The notes beneath the pieces are model-generated. The model ran no database searches and was not told where the DNA came from. It saw nothing but the letters and a program-made list of their open reading frames with translations. A stretch of DNA of 17,763 bases from UBA4717 sp002404395 (GTDB taxonomy: Bacteria; Bacillota; Clostridia; Oscillospirales; CAG-272). Location: positions 1 through 17,763 of the forward strand of contig CALFNW010000117.1 of the NCBI GenBank assembly GCA_937902275.1, in the 5' to 3' direction. This document shows positions 1-7,191 of the stretch, in pieces (position 1 is the stretch's first letter; each line of letters opens with the position of its first letter). Both the position numbers and the translations under genes were made by a program.

Positions 1-139
1 TCATTCACAAATAATTTGATATTTAATTTCTGTCTAAACTTTTGGGTTCACTTCACGAAGCAGCGCCGAAAAATTCAGCTCTGTTTCATGAGGGCTTGAC
101 CTCGTTGCACTACAGTTACAGAATGATCAATAAATGATT
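1..139. other. Non-coding end of window, no gene supported
   Basis: This stretch lies downstream of the EEP-family gene. It contains no open frame with a start codon and a ribosome binding site. One minus-strand frame stays open for about 30 codons, ending at the TAG at 34-36, but it begins directly after a TGA and has no start. I see no convincing GC-rich hairpin followed by a T-run, so the end of the upstream transcript is unresolved here. Confidence 0.5.
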
Positions 140-925
140 CTATTTTACTGTAATATCTGCATATATCGGTGAATGGTCGGTGGCATCGAGCGCGCATTGA
201 TCTTCCACGACGCGAAATTCGTCAACTTTAAAATCGTCGCCGAAAAAGATAATGTGATCCAATGACTTTGATTTATCATTGTCGGTGCGTTTGCCGTGAT
301 ATCGGCCGTCGTCGTCTCTTATCGGGTCGCCGTGATGTGAACTGACCGCTGAGCATTTTGCGGCAAGATCAAGGGCATTTTTACCGCCGTTTGCGTAGAG
401 AAGTTTTAACGCCTCGCTCTGCCAAAAACAGTTGTAATCACCGAAAGCCAACACGGTTACGCCGTGTTTTTCGCGGATCTTTCTTACCTCATCGAGCAAA
501 TCGCAGGAATTGCGGCATCTTAACACATCGTGGCTCGGACCTGTCATCCACCAATAATGTAAGCTGCCGACTCCGAACTTAAAGCCGCTGTTTTTATCCT
601 TAAGCACGCCCCACATAAAACTTTTTGAAGGATCGGGCGTTTTGTCGAAAAGAATATAGCCGCTGTCAACAAGCTCAAACCTATCCCTTTTGTAAAGCAG
701 AGAGGTGTAATTTTTTTCTTCTTCGGGTGCTCGCACGAATTCGTATTCACCTTGAATAGCGTTAAACATTCTTCCGGCGTGCCAATACTTATCTGATTCC
801 TGAAAGCCGAGCACATCCGGAGCATATTTTTTATACACCTTAAGAAGATCATCTGTGCGGCTCTCTACCGGATTTTCAAAGTATTGCCCCCAGATGTTGT
901 TTGACATAATTCTGTAATCTGACAT
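140..925 (-). CDS. Endonuclease/exonuclease/phosphatase (EEP) family protein
   Basis: Predicted 261-residue metal-dependent hydrolase of the EEP superfamily, which includes exonuclease III, DNase I and various phosphodiesterases. The superfamily motifs appear in order: an N-terminal MSNNIW segment with the conserved Asn, LGFQESD with the metal-binding Glu, GDYNCFW in place of the usual GDxN motif, SLDHIIF, and a C-terminal ATDHSPI with the catalytic Asp-His pair. No signal peptide or membrane segment is visible, so it is probably cytoplasmic. I chose the ATG at 925 because a purine-rich AGGGAAG precedes it at good spacing. A start 12 codons further upstream would overlap the preceding gene and lacks a site. 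It follows the small DUF6514-like gene by 19 bases and is probably co-transcribed with it. The substrate cannot be told from sequence; a nuclease or a sugar/lipid phosphate phosphodiesterase are both possible. Confidence 0.85.
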   Translation of the reverse strand: MSDYRIMSNNIWGQYFENPVESRTDDLLKVYKKYAPDVLGFQESDKYWHAGRMFNAIQGEYEFVRAPEEEKNYTSLLYKRDRFELVDSGYILFDKTPDPSKSFMWGVLKDKNSGFKFGVGSLHYWWMTGPSHDVLRCRNSCDLLDEVRKIREKHGVTVLAFGDYNCFWQSEALKLLYANGGKNALDLAAKCSAVSSHHGDPIRDDDGRYHGKRTDNDKSKSLDHIIFFGDDFKVDEFRVVEDQCALDATDHSPIYADITVK

Positions 926-944
926 AAAATCACTTCCCTGACGC

Positions 945-1208
945 TTACAGGTCGGCTTCAATATCTTCGATTATTGAAGCAAGATGAATCGGATCGACTT
1001 TTTCTTTACAAAGTATCATGAGCACCTCGCGTGCGTACTCACGGTCGATCTTTTGAGAATTAAATTCTGTGGTTAAAACCGTTTTTCCGTCAACAACCCG
1101 CTGACTGAAAAATTTGATATCGTTGTTCTTGCCCTCGGCACTGAAAATCAGTATACTGCTATCTTCATCTTCCGTCGTTGAGCAAATGAATTCCTCGGAC
1201 TGTCCCAT
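945..1208 (-). CDS. Small conserved protein, DUF6514-like
   Basis: An 87-residue acidic protein of unknown function. Its C-terminal half (IDREYAREVLMILCKEKVDP followed by IHLASIIEDI) resembles the ending I remember for the clostridial DUF6514 family, in which a short beta-rich N-terminus is followed by a helix and a 'P-x-HL-x-x-(I/V)-(I/V)-ED' motif. That assignment is from memory and moderate at best. The start is well supported by AGAGGAAT 5' of the ATG. It is the first gene after the promoter at 1240-1268 and probably shares a transcript with the downstream EEP-family gene. There is no transmembrane segment, signal peptide or cysteine pattern suggesting metal binding. No specific function should be assigned. 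Confidence 0.75.
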   Translation of the reverse strand: MGQSEEFICSTTEDEDSSILIFSAEGKNNDIKFFSQRVVDGKTVLTTEFNSQKIDREYAREVLMILCKEKVDPIHLASIIEDIEADL

Positions 1209-1239
1209 ATCTTGATTCCTCTTTTTTTAATATATTCAT

Positions 1240-1268
1240 AGTATATCACAAACAGTTTGCTTTGTGAA
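1240..1268 (-). promoter_or_regulatory. Predicted sigma-A promoter for the DUF6514-like/EEP gene pair
   Basis: On the minus strand a -35 element TTCACA (1263-1268) is separated by 17 bases from a -10 element TATACT (1240-1245). A TG precedes the -10 by one base, giving an extended -10. The predicted start of transcription is about 25 bases before the ATG at 1208. Each hexamer matches the consensus at five of six positions. Confidence 0.6.
1246..1267. promoter_or_regulatory. Operator-like inverted repeat in the promoter spacer
   Basis: TCACAAA (1246-1252) and TTTGTGA (1261-1267) form perfect 7-bp inverted arms around an 8-base spacer. A nested 11-base palindrome CAAACAGTTTG lies at 1249-1259. 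Together they fill the spacer between the -35 and -10 elements, the classical place for a repressor site. The regulator is unknown. The half-sites resemble Rex/CRP-type half-sites in the reversed orientation, so I do not call it a Rex box. Confidence 0.4.
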
Positions 1269-1536
1269 GTAAAAAAAGTGAACAAAGTAACAAAACGGCA
1301 AAAAAATATTAAATATATGATAATAAGTCGGAAACATGGTCAAAAAAGATGCAAAACAAAGCGTTCTTGAAGGTGTGTTTGAACGAAATATACAATTGAA
1401 GCTCAAGTTGCCGACAACACGCGCGTGGATCTCTGACCATACTGCTGTCTCAAATATGTCCAAAGTGTAAACTGCGGTAAAAACATATGAAGTTTCCGCT
1501 GAAACAGACTTACTTTGCCGTAAAAACGGTGTCAAA

Positions 1537-1574
1537 AGGGCTGAAAAAAGGTTGATTTGACTTTTTTCAGCCCT
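1537..1574 (-). terminator. Rho-independent terminator of the hydrogenase operon
   Basis: AGGGCTGAAAAAAG (1537-1550) and its exact reverse complement (1561-1574) form a 14-bp stem with a 10-base loop. On the minus strand the stem is followed by a short TTTT run. It lies 17 bases after the stop codon of hydA, as expected for the end of that operon. Because of the A-run inside the stem it may also stop transcription from the other direction. Confidence 0.8.
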
Positions 1575-1590
1575 TCCTTTACCTCTTAAC

Positions 1591-3327
1591 TCAAATGCCG
1601 CGCTTTACATACTCGGTATGAAGTATTTCATGTGCTTTGTGACTGTTGGGTTCGCCGAAAAATTCGTCATAAAGACGCTTGACGGCGCTGTTCTCGTGCG
1701 ATTTTCTGAGATCCATATGTGAATCTGCGGTATAAAGCACGGACGCTCTCTTTTCACGGAGGTTAACGGTATTTCTGACAGTTGCGCTCTGCACCGGCTG
1801 ACCGCCGCCGTTTACGCATCCGCCCGGACAAGCCATGATCTCTATAAAGTCGACCTTGACTTCGCCGTTTTCAACCTTCTTAAGCAGTTCCTTGGCATTC
1901 TTGGTGCCCGAAGCGACTGCAACGTGAACCGTGATATCTCCGAGCTTGTAATCGGCAAACTTGATGCCGGCTATGCCGCGGACTTCATTGAATTCAAGCT
2001 TCTCAAGCGGCTTGCCGAGAATGACTTCGGCAGCGGTACGAAGCGCCGCTTCCATAACACCGCCGGTTGCGCCGAATATTGCGCCGGCACCCGAACCGAT
2101 GTCGAAAGGCGAATCGAATTTTTCATCCTGAAGTCCCTTGAAGTTGATACCTGCACGTTCGATAAGGCGTGCAAGCTCGCGGGTTGTGATCGCGATATCC
2201 ACATCGGGTACGCCTGCGGCGTTCTGATGATCGCGGGTAACTTCAAATTTCTTCGCAGTGCAGGGGATAGCGGATACAAATACGACATCCTTGGGGTCAA
2301 GGCCCATCTTTTCCGCATAGTAGGTTTTATAGAGCGCGCCGAACATCTGCTGCGGACTCTTACAGGTCGAAAGATTTTCGGTAAGCTCGGGGAAGTAGTG
2401 TTCGCAATACTTGATCCATCCGGGAGAGCAAGAGGTGATGAGCGGAAGCGCTCCGCCGTTCTTGACTCTGCCGAGGAACTCGGTAGCTTCTTCCATAATG
2501 GTGAGATCGGCGGTAAGATTCATGTCATATACGCCGTCGAAGCCGAGACGCTTCATTGCCGCTACCATTTTGCCTTCAACATCGGTGCCCGGCTCGTAGC
2601 CAAAGCATTCGCCGATGGTCGCGCGAACCGACGGAGCCGCGCAGATCGCAACGTGCTTTGTCGGATCTGCAATAGCGTCGAGCACTTTCTGAGTGTCGTC
2701 CTTTTCATAAAGCGCGCCGACCGGGCAGGCAACGACGCACTGACCGCAACCGATACAGCTGGTTTCGCCGAGCTTTTTCTCAAATGCGGAAGCAATGTGG
2801 GTATCAAAGCCTCTTCCCGAAGCGCCGATCACGCCGATCCCCTGAAGGTTGCGGCAGGCGGCGATACAGCGGCGGCAAAGGATACATTTATTATTGTCGC
2901 GAACGATAAAGGGTGTGCTGGTGTCAAGCTCGTAGTGGATGCTTTCGCCCTTGAAATGAGATTCATCGCAACCGTACTCGTTTGCAAGCTTCTGAAGCTC
3001 GCAGGAGGTACTGCGTATGCATGAAAGACATTTCTTTTCGTGGTTTGAAAGCACAAGCTCAAGATTTGTCTTTCTTGCCTTGATAACACGGGGAGTATTC
3101 GTAAATACCTCCATGCCTTCGTTTACCGGGTATACGCACGCGGTAACAAGTCCGCGCGCGCCCTTTACCTCTACAAGGCAAAGACGGCAGGCGCCGATCT
3201 CGTTGATGTCTTTAAGATAACAGAGAGTGGGGATGTCAATTCCGGCGTATCTTGCTGCTTCAAGTACGGTGGAATTTGCGGGCACGGAATAATCCGCGCC
3301 GTTGATCTTTATATTTACCGTTTCCAT
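1591..3327 (-). CDS. hydA: [FeFe]-hydrogenase catalytic subunit of NAD(P)/ferredoxin-linked (bifurcating-type) complex
   Basis: A 578-residue cytoplasmic hydrogenase subunit of HydA/HndD (M3) architecture. An N-terminal [2Fe-2S] domain has C36, C47, C50 and C64. A His-Cys3 [4Fe-4S] site follows (H96, C100, C103, C109), then two [4Fe-4S] clusters (C148/151/154/158 and C191/194/197/201) and the H-cluster domain. The H-cluster loops are L1 TSCSPGW at 298-304, L2 IPCTAKKFE at 354-362 and L3 MACPGGCVNGGGQP at 498-511. L1 is unusual because the adjacent cysteine pair of the usual TSCCPxW is Cys-Ser here. The protein should interconvert protons and H2 with electrons from reduced ferredoxin and NAD(P)H through HydB and HydC. 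It is the last gene of the operon, 21 bases after hydB. I prefer the ATG at 3327; upstream TTG codons lie too close to the AAAGGAG site. Confidence 0.96.
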   Translation of the reverse strand: METVNIKINGADYSVPANSTVLEAARYAGIDIPTLCYLKDINEIGACRLCLVEVKGARGLVTACVYPVNEGMEVFTNTPRVIKARKTNLELVLSNHEKKCLSCIRSTSCELQKLANEYGCDESHFKGESIHYELDTSTPFIVRDNNKCILCRRCIAACRNLQGIGVIGASGRGFDTHIASAFEKKLGETSCIGCGQCVVACPVGALYEKDDTQKVLDAIADPTKHVAICAAPSVRATIGECFGYEPGTDVEGKMVAAMKRLGFDGVYDMNLTADLTIMEEATEFLGRVKNGGALPLITSCSPGWIKYCEHYFPELTENLSTCKSPQQMFGALYKTYYAEKMGLDPKDVVFVSAIPCTAKKFEVTRDHQNAAGVPDVDIAITTRELARLIERAGINFKGLQDEKFDSPFDIGSGAGAIFGATGGVMEAALRTAAEVILGKPLEKLEFNEVRGIAGIKFADYKLGDITVHVAVASGTKNAKELLKKVENGEVKVDFIEIMACPGGCVNGGGQPVQSATVRNTVNLREKRASVLYTADSHMDLRKSHENSAVKRLYDEFFGEPNSHKAHEILHTEYVKRGI

Positions 3328-3348
3328 TCTTATCAACAAGCTCCTTTC

Positions 3349-5142
3349 TTACTGCTTGGAAATTGCGCCGAACTTACATTTTTCCATACAAGCGCCGCAC
3401 TTCAGGCACTTTGCAAGATCAATGGAGTGAGGCTGCTTAACACTGCCTGTGATTGCACCGGCGGGACAAACTCTTGCGCAGGCGGTACAACCCTTACATT
3501 TTTCCGGATCAATGTGATACGAGAGGAGCTTTTTGCAAACGCCTGCCGGACATTTCTTGTCCTTGACATGGGCAATATACTCATCGCGGAAGTAACGGAG
3601 GGTGGACAGTACGGGGTTAGGTGCGGTCTGACCGAGACCGCAGAGAGATGCGCTCTTGATGTAGTCGCAAAGCTCTTCAAGACGGTCAATGTCTTCCATT
3701 TCGCCCTTACCGGAGGTGATCTTTTCGAGAACTTCAAGCAGACGGCGCGTACCGATACGGCAGGGAGCGCACTTACCGCAGGATTCATCGACGGTAAACT
3801 CAAGGAAGAACTTGGCAAGGTCGACCATGCAGGTGTCCTCGTCCATGACTATAAGTCCGCCCGAACCCATCATAGAGCCGATTGCGATAAGGTTATCGTA
3901 GTCTATGGGAGTATCTATAAGCGATGCCGGGATGCATCCGCCGGAAGGACCGCCGGTCTGAGCCGCCTTGAACTTTTTTCCGTTCGGAACGCCGCCGCCG
4001 ATGTCTTCGATGATCTCGCGCAGGGTGGTTCCCATCGGGATCTCGACAAGTCCGGTGTGACGGATCTTACCGCCAAGGGCAAATACTTTGGTACCTTTTG
4101 ATTTTTCGGTACCCATGCCTGCAAACCAATCGGCACCTTTCAGGATGATCTGGCAGATGTTCGCATAGGTTTCAACGTTATTGATGATGGTAGGCTTTCC
4201 GAACAGACCTTTGACTGCCGGGAACGGGGGACGCGGACGGGGTTCGCCGCGGTTGCCTTCGATAGAGGTAAGCAGAGCGGTCTCTTCACCGCACACGAAT
4301 GCGCCGGCACCGAGTCTCAGCTCGATATCGAAGTCGAAGCCCGAGCCAAATATATCTTTGCCGAGCAGACCGTATTCACGCGCCTGCTTGATTGCGATTT
4401 CAAGACGGTGAACTGCGATAGGATATTCTGCTCTGATGTATATGTAACCCTGATGAGCGCCGATGGCATAACCGGCAATGGTCATTGCTTCAAGCACCGA
4501 GTGAGGGTCGCCTTCAAGCACCGATCTGTCCATGAATGCTCCGGGGTCGCCCTCGTCCGCATTACATACGACATATTTGGTGTCGTTGACCTGGTTTGCG
4601 GCAAACTGCCACTTTCTGCCGGTCGGGAATCCGCCGCCGCCGCGTCCGCGCAGACCGCTCGCAAGGATAGTGTCGATTACATCCTGAGGCTGCATTTCGG
4701 TAAGCACCTTGCCGATTGCCTGATATCCGCCCGTACCGATGTATTCGTCAATGTTTTCAGGGTCGATAACGCCGCAGTTGCGAAGCGCAACACGGTGCTG
4801 TTTCTTGTAGAACTTGGTCTGGCTGAGCGATACCGATTCTTCGGTGTGAGTGCCGTCGGTCTCGTTATATACGAGTCTGTCAACCACACGACCTTTGAGC
4901 AGGTGCTCGCTTACGATCTCGGGGATATCGTCTGCGGTCACCTTGCTGTAGAAGGTGCCTTCGGGATAGACGATCATGACCGGGCCGAGAGCGCAGAGAC
5001 CGAAACATCCGGTCTGAACGATCTTGATCTCGTCGGTCAGTCCGTTGGCTTCAAGCTCTCTTGCAAGTGCCTCGCGCACGGTTGCGCTTCCCGAGGAAGT
5101 ACAGCCTGTACCGGCACAGATAAGTACATGAGAACGAATCAT
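3349..5142 (-). CDS. hydB: NuoF-like flavoprotein subunit of bifurcating [FeFe]-hydrogenase
   Basis: A 597-residue HydB/HndC subunit, the NAD(P)H- and FMN-binding partner of the hydrogenase. An N-terminal thioredoxin-like [2Fe-2S] domain has C9, C14, C46 and C50. The NuoF core follows, with the glycine-rich GLRGRGGGGFPTGRKW (163-178) and NADEGDPGAF (194-203) motifs of the nucleotide/FMN site and the [4Fe-4S] motif SCGKCAPCRIG (C455, C458, C461, with C501). The C-terminus carries a CPAGVC segment (531-536) and two ferredoxin-type clusters (C549/552/555/559 and C579/582/585/589). In characterised homologues this subunit is where electrons from NAD(P)H and ferredoxin meet. The start is supported by GGAGGAA 8 bases from the ATG. 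It lies between hndB-like and hydA with about 20-base gaps, consistent with one transcript. Confidence 0.95.
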   Translation of the reverse strand: MIRSHVLICAGTGCTSSGSATVREALARELEANGLTDEIKIVQTGCFGLCALGPVMIVYPEGTFYSKVTADDIPEIVSEHLLKGRVVDRLVYNETDGTHTEESVSLSQTKFYKKQHRVALRNCGVIDPENIDEYIGTGGYQAIGKVLTEMQPQDVIDTILASGLRGRGGGGFPTGRKWQFAANQVNDTKYVVCNADEGDPGAFMDRSVLEGDPHSVLEAMTIAGYAIGAHQGYIYIRAEYPIAVHRLEIAIKQAREYGLLGKDIFGSGFDFDIELRLGAGAFVCGEETALLTSIEGNRGEPRPRPPFPAVKGLFGKPTIINNVETYANICQIILKGADWFAGMGTEKSKGTKVFALGGKIRHTGLVEIPMGTTLREIIEDIGGGVPNGKKFKAAQTGGPSGGCIPASLIDTPIDYDNLIAIGSMMGSGGLIVMDEDTCMVDLAKFFLEFTVDESCGKCAPCRIGTRRLLEVLEKITSGKGEMEDIDRLEELCDYIKSASLCGLGQTAPNPVLSTLRYFRDEYIAHVKDKKCPAGVCKKLLSYHIDPEKCKGCTACARVCPAGAITGSVKQPHSIDLAKCLKCGACMEKCKFGAISKQ

Positions 5143-5163
5143 TTTTTAATTCCTCCGTTAAAT

Positions 5164-5535
5164 TTACGCATTTGTTTCTTTGAGTGTGTATTCGGAAACG
5201 ACTTTTCCGTTTTTGATATGTTCTTCGATTACCTTGACTGCCTTTTCGGGAGTCATGTGAACATACGTAACCTTTTCTTCGCCGCCCTTGAATACTTCAA
5301 CTACAGGTTCAAATTGGCAAATGCCGATGCAGCCTGTCTGAAGTACCGTGACCTTGTCCGAAAGACCCTGACGGTTAACTTCTTCAACAAATGCATTCAG
5401 AACGGGGCGCGCGCCCGCGGCGATGCCGCAGGTAGCCATGCCAACTACGATGCGGATGTCGTTGCTTCCTTCACGGAGAGCAACCTTGTCCTTCATCTTT
5501 TCCCTGATAGCAGCAAGCTCTGCTAAAGTTTTCAT
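5164..5535 (-). CDS. hndB: HndB-like thioredoxin-fold [2Fe-2S] ferredoxin protein
   Basis: A 123-residue protein of the thioredoxin-like [2Fe-2S] ferredoxin family, matching HndB of NADP-reducing hydrogenase and the small ferredoxin encoded beside clostridial HydABC. The conserved blocks MATCGIAAGARPVL (33-46) and LQTGCIGIC (65-73) are clear. Only three cysteines are present (C36, C69, C73), whereas a typical [2Fe-2S] site of this fold has four; whether a non-Cys ligand or a partner completes it cannot be read from sequence. Its start overlaps the stop of the preceding ATPase gene by four bases (ATGA), so the two are probably translationally coupled, and AGCGAGGAAAA precedes it. Its likely role is in electron transfer within or to the hydrogenase complex. 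Confidence 0.88.
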   Translation of the reverse strand: MKTLAELAAIREKMKDKVALREGSNDIRIVVGMATCGIAAGARPVLNAFVEEVNRQGLSDKVTVLQTGCIGICQFEPVVEVFKGGEEKVTYVHMTPEKAVKVIEEHIKNGKVVSEYTLKETNA

Positions 5536-6107
5536 GTGTTTTCCTCGCTTTCGTTTGTGATTTTCATATATTTATCATTTAGATAACCTTTTATAAAGTC
5601 AAGCACTTCGGGTTCGCTGAGCGGTATTTCCGTTCCGAGTATTTCACGCAGCTCACGTGTGTCGAGACTGATCTCTCCATGAGTGTTTTTGTGTGAAAAA
5701 CAAAGGTCGATATTGCCAAGTCCCTGCACGAGTGTGCAGACGGTCGAAACAATATCTCCGAGCGGTGTGAAATCAATGTGATTTTTGTTAAACTCAGCTT
5801 CTGTTATCGTGCCGTGACTGTCGGGGTATTCGCGCTCGCTTTTCGATGTTATTAAAAAGCGTCCCCCGGTTTGCTCGGCCTCCTCCTTAAAAAAGGGGAT
5901 CCCGAGTCCGACCTTTCGGGTCTTGCGTGTGGTGCAGAACGGATCGGTTACCGAGCGCACCATTTCCTCACTCATTCCGCAACCGTTGTCCTCAATGGTT
6001 ATTTTCAAAGTGTCGTTGTCTTCCGCAAGAGTAATTTTTATGAGACTTGCTCCTGCGCGTATTGAGTTCTGAGCAATATCAAGAATATTAAGCGACAGTT
6101 CTTTCAA
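5532..6107 (-). CDS. GHKL (histidine kinase-like) ATPase, hydrogenase operon
   Basis: A 191-residue stand-alone GHKL ATPase domain. The N box is near residue 14 (DIAQNSIRAGA), the G1 box is DNGCGM at 40-45, and the G2 box is VGLGIPFFKE at 66-75. There is no HisKA dimerisation domain, sensor domain, transmembrane segment or receiver. It resembles MutL/anti-sigma/histidine-kinase ATP-binding folds but lacks a phospho-accepting His domain. The start is TTG, with GGGAGG 7 bases upstream and a four-base overlap with the PHP gene stop, so coupling is likely. Similar small ATPases are, as I remember, found beside clostridial hydrogenase operons such as that of Clostridium thermocellum, but their role is not established. 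Kinase, anti-sigma-like binding or conformational chaperone functions are all open. Confidence 0.88.
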   Translation of the reverse strand: MKELSLNILDIAQNSIRAGASLIKITLAEDNDTLKITIEDNGCGMSEEMVRSVTDPFCTTRKTRKVGLGIPFFKEEAEQTGGRFLITSKSEREYPDSHGTITEAEFNKNHIDFTPLGDIVSTVCTLVQGLGNIDLCFSHKNTHGEISLDTRELREILGTEIPLSEPEVLDFIKGYLNDKYMKITNESEENT

Positions 6108-6844
6108 GTGCGCACCTCCCTCAGGTGTCTGAACAGCTCGGCGCGTACTTTGGCGCTGCTGTACGGTTCATCATCAAGCTCGAAGCAGTTTTCGGCTTCA
6201 TTGATATCCCAAAGGTAGTGTGCGTCCGAGCTGACTGTCAGATTCTTTTTCGCAAGCCCCGGAATGCTTTTCTCAAGTGCTTCGGACTTGCTTCTATCGT
6301 TCAGCTCATAGCAGGAGAAATACGGATCGTTCGGCAGAGTGCCGAGGATCGAAACTATACCGTTTGCACTGCGGTCGATATGCGCGGGATAGACCAGCGC
6401 AGAATGGCGTGTCGCAACAGCATATGCTTCTTCAAGCGAAAGTTCGGTGGCTATCGGAAGAAAATATTCTTCGGTTCCGATCACTCTGTCGTTTTCATCG
6501 AAATACTGTTGTTCTCCGTATATATCCACGCGGTTTGCAATAAGCCGTCGGTACATATTTACTTCGGCTTCAAACGCTTTGGCATCATCGAGAAATTCAA
6601 ACAGACATACAATGTGGATATCCTCCGCCGTGGTAAGCTCCATTCCGGCAACGCCGATCAGTCCGTTTGCGGCGGCGACCTTTAAAAAAGATTCGCAGTT
6701 TCCGCAGGAATTGTGATCGGTCAGCGCGATAATGTTAAGCCCCTTGAGGACTGCCATGCCGCAGATGTTGTTCGGCGTCATATCAGCGTCGGCGCACGGC
6801 GAAAGCGCGGAATGAATATGCAGATCATAGTAGTATCTGTTCAT
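6104..6844 (-). CDS. PHP-domain phosphoesterase
   Basis: A 246-residue PHP (polymerase and histidinol phosphatase) domain protein. The metal-site motifs appear in order: DLHIHSALSPC (H9, H11), LTDHNS (D43, H44), GMELTT (E69), H77, YPAHID (H155) and SSDAHY (D207, H209). These predict a tri-metal phosphoesterase acting on a small phosphorylated molecule, a nucleotide, or possibly a phosphoprotein. I chose the ATG at 6844 because it overlaps the stop of the upstream DRTGG gene in an ATGA, with a GGAG 12 bases upstream; a start 10 codons earlier would overlap that gene more deeply. It sits inside the signalling part of the hydrogenase operon, between a DRTGG protein and a GHKL ATPase, which suggests a phosphate-removing role in the same pathway. 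That role is inference. Confidence 0.88.
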   Translation of the reverse strand: MNRYYYDLHIHSALSPCADADMTPNNICGMAVLKGLNIIALTDHNSCGNCESFLKVAAANGLIGVAGMELTTAEDIHIVCLFEFLDDAKAFEAEVNMYRRLIANRVDIYGEQQYFDENDRVIGTEEYFLPIATELSLEEAYAVATRHSALVYPAHIDRSANGIVSILGTLPNDPYFSCYELNDRSKSEALEKSIPGLAKKNLTVSSDAHYLWDINEAENCFELDDEPYSSAKVRAELFRHLREVRT

Positions 6845-7179
6845 TTTCCGAGCAGCTCCGAAAACGCAACGCACACTTCATACGCGGGAGATCGGGATGA
6901 CAGAATATTGATTTCCTTTTTCCGTGCGGTTTTGAGAAAATCATTGTCGGGAATGACATTTTCGCATATCACCACGCAGGACAGTTCCTTGAGCGAAGCT
7001 ACGGCAAGCACGTTGATGTTTGACATAATGGTGATAAGCGCGTCGGATTCCTCGGCGTGACCCATGATCCAACTTAAAAGATCGCCTGTATATACGCCGC
7101 CGATGGTTTTTCCGCCGTCCGCTAGATTGAGCGGCGTAAGCTTCAATTTCTCTGCCGCTTCTTTTACGGTAACTGACAT
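6841..7179 (-). CDS. DRTGG-domain protein (second copy)
   Basis: A 112-residue single-domain protein resembling the DRTGG domain, a small alpha/beta fold known from phosphotransacetylase and HPr-kinase-associated proteins and often next to regulatory modules. Visible blocks are GGVYTGDLLSWIMGHA (27-42), the hydrophobic strand segment ALITIMSNINVLAVASL (47-63), CVVICENVIP (68-77) and a C-terminal INILSSRSPAYEV. Nothing indicates an enzyme active site. AAGGATGG precedes the ATG, and directly upstream of that site is a GCCGGC-GAA-GCCGGC hairpin (7192-7206). It lies between the HydS-like gene (27-base gap) and the PHP gene (ATGA overlap). A homologous DRTGG protein is encoded at 8963-9310 in the same operon. 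A ligand-binding or protein-docking role in signalling is plausible but unproven. Confidence 0.8.
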   Translation of the reverse strand: MSVTVKEAAEKLKLTPLNLADGGKTIGGVYTGDLLSWIMGHAEESDALITIMSNINVLAVASLKELSCVVICENVIPDNDFLKTARKKEINILSSRSPAYEVCVAFSELLGK

Positions 7180-7191
7180 ACTGCCATCCTT

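Larger units (their letters stand above)
1209..1590. other. 382-bp intergenic region between hydrogenase operon and DUF6514-like gene
   Basis: This gap holds the hydrogenase operon terminator (1537-1574) at its right side and the promoter of the left-hand gene pair (1240-1268) at its left side. Between them is AT-rich DNA with a short plus-strand open frame (1336-1470) that continues after a single stop in the same frame to 1560. The minus strand is also open across most of the gap, but that frame overlaps the promoter and has no ribosome binding site. No protein from this region is convincing. Confidence 0.6.

Noticed and set aside
1246..1267. A second Rex operator upstream of the DUF6514-like gene
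   Set aside because: The half-sites are in the wrong relative order (TCACAAA then TTTGTGA) with an 8-base gap, which does not fit TTGTTAANNNNTTAACAA.
1236..1535. Minus-strand 99-codon frame in the intergenic gap
   Set aside because: It has no ribosome binding site and overlaps the promoter of the next gene. Its composition is rich in Phe and Thr as expected from AT-rich non-coding DNA.
1924..3024. Long plus-strand open frame of 366 codons
   Set aside because: It lies fully antisense to hydA, whose motifs are unmistakable. The frame is open because of the codon bias of the real gene, and the protein resembles nothing known.
4408..5526. Plus-strand open frame of 372 codons
   Set aside because: It is antisense to hydB and hndB and even crosses the gap between them. 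It has no ribosome binding site and no recognisable domain.
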